Positions 7,775 to 9,115 of a stretch of DNA of 9,115 nt are shown one piece after another. Position 1 is the first letter of the stretch. Each line of letters opens with the position of its first letter. A model generated the notes under the pieces. The model did no database searches and had not been told where the DNA came from. It saw only the letters and a program-made list of their open reading frames with translations. The DNA is from RHKX01 sp035695265 (GTDB lineage: Bacteria > Actinomycetota > Thermoleophilia > Solirubrobacterales > 70-9). Location: positions 1 through 9,115 of the forward strand of contig DASSEM010000165.1 of NCBI GenBank assembly GCA_035695265.1, written 5' to 3'. Made by a program: the position numbers and the translations under genes.

Positions 7775-9039
7775 GCGAACCCGTGGGGGTGGTGGGGGTC
7801 GGCTGGGTCGGCCTGGTGACGGCGGCCTGCTTCGCATCCCGTGGCCACGAGGTCTGGGCGATGGACGTCGACGCGGCCAAGGTCGATCGGCTCGCCGCCG
7901 GCGAGGTCGGCATCCACGAGCCCGGTCTCGCCGACCTCGTGGCCGGCAACTCCGAACGCCTTCACTTCACGACCTCGATGGACGAGCTGCTCGCCGGCGC
8001 CCGCCTGCTCTTCTGCTGTGTCGACACCCCGCCGACCTACTCGGGCGACGCCGACCTCTCGCGCGTCCGCGCCGTCGTCCAGCGGCTCCCCGAGGACTCC
8101 GAGCACGCGCTCGTGATGAAGAGCACGGTTCCCTCCGGGACCGGCGCCGCGATCCGCCGCGACATGCCCGGCCTCGCCTACGTCTCCTGCCCGGAGTTCC
8201 TCAAGGAGGGCTCCGCGGTGGACGACTTCCTCAACCCCGACCGGGTCGTGATCGGCGCCGACGGCGGCGCCGAATGGGCCGCCGAGGCCGTCGCCGCCCT
8301 CTACGAGCCGCTCGGCGGCGAGATCGTCCGCACCGACGTCGCCAGCGCCGAGATGATCAAGCTCGCCTCCAACGCATTCCTCGCCACCAAGATCTCCTTC
8401 ATCAACGAGATCGCCAACGTCTGCGAGGAGGTCGGCGCCGACGTCACCGAGGTCGCCCGCGGCATGGGCCTCGACGAGCGCATCGGCGGCGCCTTCCTGA
8501 AGGCCGGCATCGGCTACGGGGGTTCATGCTTCCCGAAGGACGTCTCCGCCCTGAAGCAGCTCGCCGGCAACTCCGGCTACCACTTCCAGCTCCTCAACTC
8601 GGTGATCGAGGTGAACGAGCTGCAGAAGCGGCGGGTGATCGGGAAGCTGACGAAGCACCTCGGGGCGCTGGCGGGCAAGCGGATCGCGCTGCTCGGGCTC
8701 GCGTTCAAGCCAAACACCGACGACATGCGCGAGGCCTCGAGCCTGGTGCTGTCGGCGCGGTTGCAGGGCGAGGGGGCGGAGGTCGTCGCCTACGACCCGG
8801 TCGCGGCCGAAGCCGCCGCCGGGCTCCTGCCCTCGACCGAGTTCGCGGCGAGCGCCGAGGAGGCGCTGCAGGGCGCCGACGCGGCCATCCTCGTCACCGA
8901 GTGGGCCGAGTTCGCCGAGCTCGACTGGCCGGCGGTCGCGGCGTCGATGCGCTCGGCGGTGATCGTCGACGGCCGCAACTTCCTGGATGCGGAGGAGCTG
9001 CGGGCGGCGGGCTTCGTCTACGAGGGCATTGGCCGCTGA
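7771..9039 (+). CDS. ugd: UDP-glucose 6-dehydrogenase (UDP-glucose/GDP-mannose dehydrogenase family)
   Basis: It is predicted to oxidise UDP-glucose twice with NAD+ to UDP-glucuronate, a precursor of acidic capsule and wall polysaccharides, in the cytoplasm. The N-terminal Rossmann domain has GVGWVG (9-14) with an acidic MDVD after the second strand, the NAD-binding pattern. STVPSGTG and PEFLKEGSAVDDFLNPDR are family blocks. The central part has AEMIKLASNAF with Lys197 and Asn201, and GYGGSCFPKD with the catalytic Cys253. The C-terminal UDP-binding domain has LAFKPNTDDMREASS (Lys313, Arg320). The 422-residue length is normal. UDP-sugar and GDP-mannose dehydrogenases share these motifs, so the exact sugar is less sure than the chemistry. 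The gene overlaps the LCP gene by GTGA. Codon choice shifts from C-ending toward G-ending codons in the last third. Confidence 0.95.
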   Translation: MSEPVGVVGVGWVGLVTAACFASRGHEVWAMDVDAAKVDRLAAGEVGIHEPGLADLVAGNSERLHFTTSMDELLAGARLLFCCVDTPPTYSGDADLSRVRAVVQRLPEDSEHALVMKSTVPSGTGAAIRRDMPGLAYVSCPEFLKEGSAVDDFLNPDRVVIGADGGAEWAAEAVAALYEPLGGEIVRTDVASAEMIKLASNAFLATKISFINEIANVCEEVGADVTEVARGMGLDERIGGAFLKAGIGYGGSCFPKDVSALKQLAGNSGYHFQLLNSVIEVNELQKRRVIGKLTKHLGALAGKRIALLGLAFKPNTDDMREASSLVLSARLQGEGAEVVAYDPVAAEAAAGLLPSTEFAASAEEALQGADAAILVTEWAEFAELDWPAVAASMRSAVIVDGRNFLDAEELRAAGFVYEGIGR

Positions 9040-9092
9040 GCTCGACCGCTGCAGCGACCCGCTTCCCCGCGACGGTGTAGAAGACTCCATCC
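9040..9092 (+). other. Intergenic gap, possible weak promoter, no terminator seen
   Basis: This 53-nt gap is the longest in the window. I see no stem-loop followed by a T run. TAGAAG at 9078-9083 sits 9 nt before the ATG at 9093 and is a poor -10 candidate (the final T is missing); there is no Shine-Dalgarno sequence before that ATG. The gap may separate transcription units or simply be an operon spacer. Confidence 0.3.
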
Positions 9093-9115
9093 ATGCAGGC
9101 ACTGATCCTCGTCGG
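9093..9115 (+). CDS. Start of a sugar-1-phosphate nucleotidyltransferase (3' end outside window)
   Basis: Only seven full codons and part of an eighth are present, reading MQALILVG. This matches the N-terminal strand of sugar nucleotidyltransferases, which typically continue as GG-GTRLRPLT, for example mannose-1-phosphate guanylyltransferase and glucose-1-phosphate thymidylyl- or uridylyltransferase. These enzymes make NDP-sugars from a sugar-1-phosphate and an NTP. The position after a nucleotide-sugar dehydrogenase and an LCP protein fits that role. The base specificity cannot be read from so few residues. Confidence 0.65.

Noticed and set aside
9040..9092. Rho-independent terminator after the dehydrogenase gene
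   Set aside because: Only a short CTGCAG palindrome is seen, with no stable longer stem and no T tract.

Overview
The window is a continuous run of plus-strand genes from a very GC-rich bacterium. High G/C at codon third positions, GTG starts with 4-nt stop/start overlaps, and a LytR-CpsA-Psr (LCP) protein with an unusual C-terminal domain point to an actinobacterium. My best guess is the class Thermoleophilia (Solirubrobacterales-like); this rests on recall of protein style, not on a search. All intergenic gaps are 53 nt or less. I see no RNA gene, mobile element, CRISPR array or convincing terminator.

Positions 1-3408 hold the catalytic end of the F-type ATP synthase operon in the classical order atpA (3' end only), atpG, atpD, atpC. 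All key residues that can be located are intact. The alpha, beta and gamma subunits each carry an acidic extension or insert. The alpha tail recalls the C-terminal extension that restrains ATP hydrolysis in mycobacteria.

Positions 3420-4622 follow atpC after only 11 nt and encode an unrecognised exported protein, probably a lipoprotein, with ten cysteines besides the lipobox cysteine. Its true start may lie upstream of the first ATG, overlapping the end of atpC.

Positions 4650-9039 hold an M20-family metallohydrolase, a 675-residue LCP glycopolymer transferase and a UDP-glucose 6-dehydrogenase. The last three junctions are tight: M20/LCP and LCP/dehydrogenase overlap by GTGA and have good Shine-Dalgarno sequences. 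At 9093 the first eight codons of a sugar-1-phosphate nucleotidyltransferase begin. The second half therefore looks like a cell-envelope polysaccharide locus: the nucleotidyltransferase and dehydrogenase would make activated sugars, and the LCP protein would attach the finished polymer to the wall. The M20 enzyme has no certain substrate.

No clearly new multi-gene system is visible. The most unusual items are the cysteine-rich lipoprotein next to the ATP synthase, the acidic decoration of F1, and the domain build of the LCP protein.
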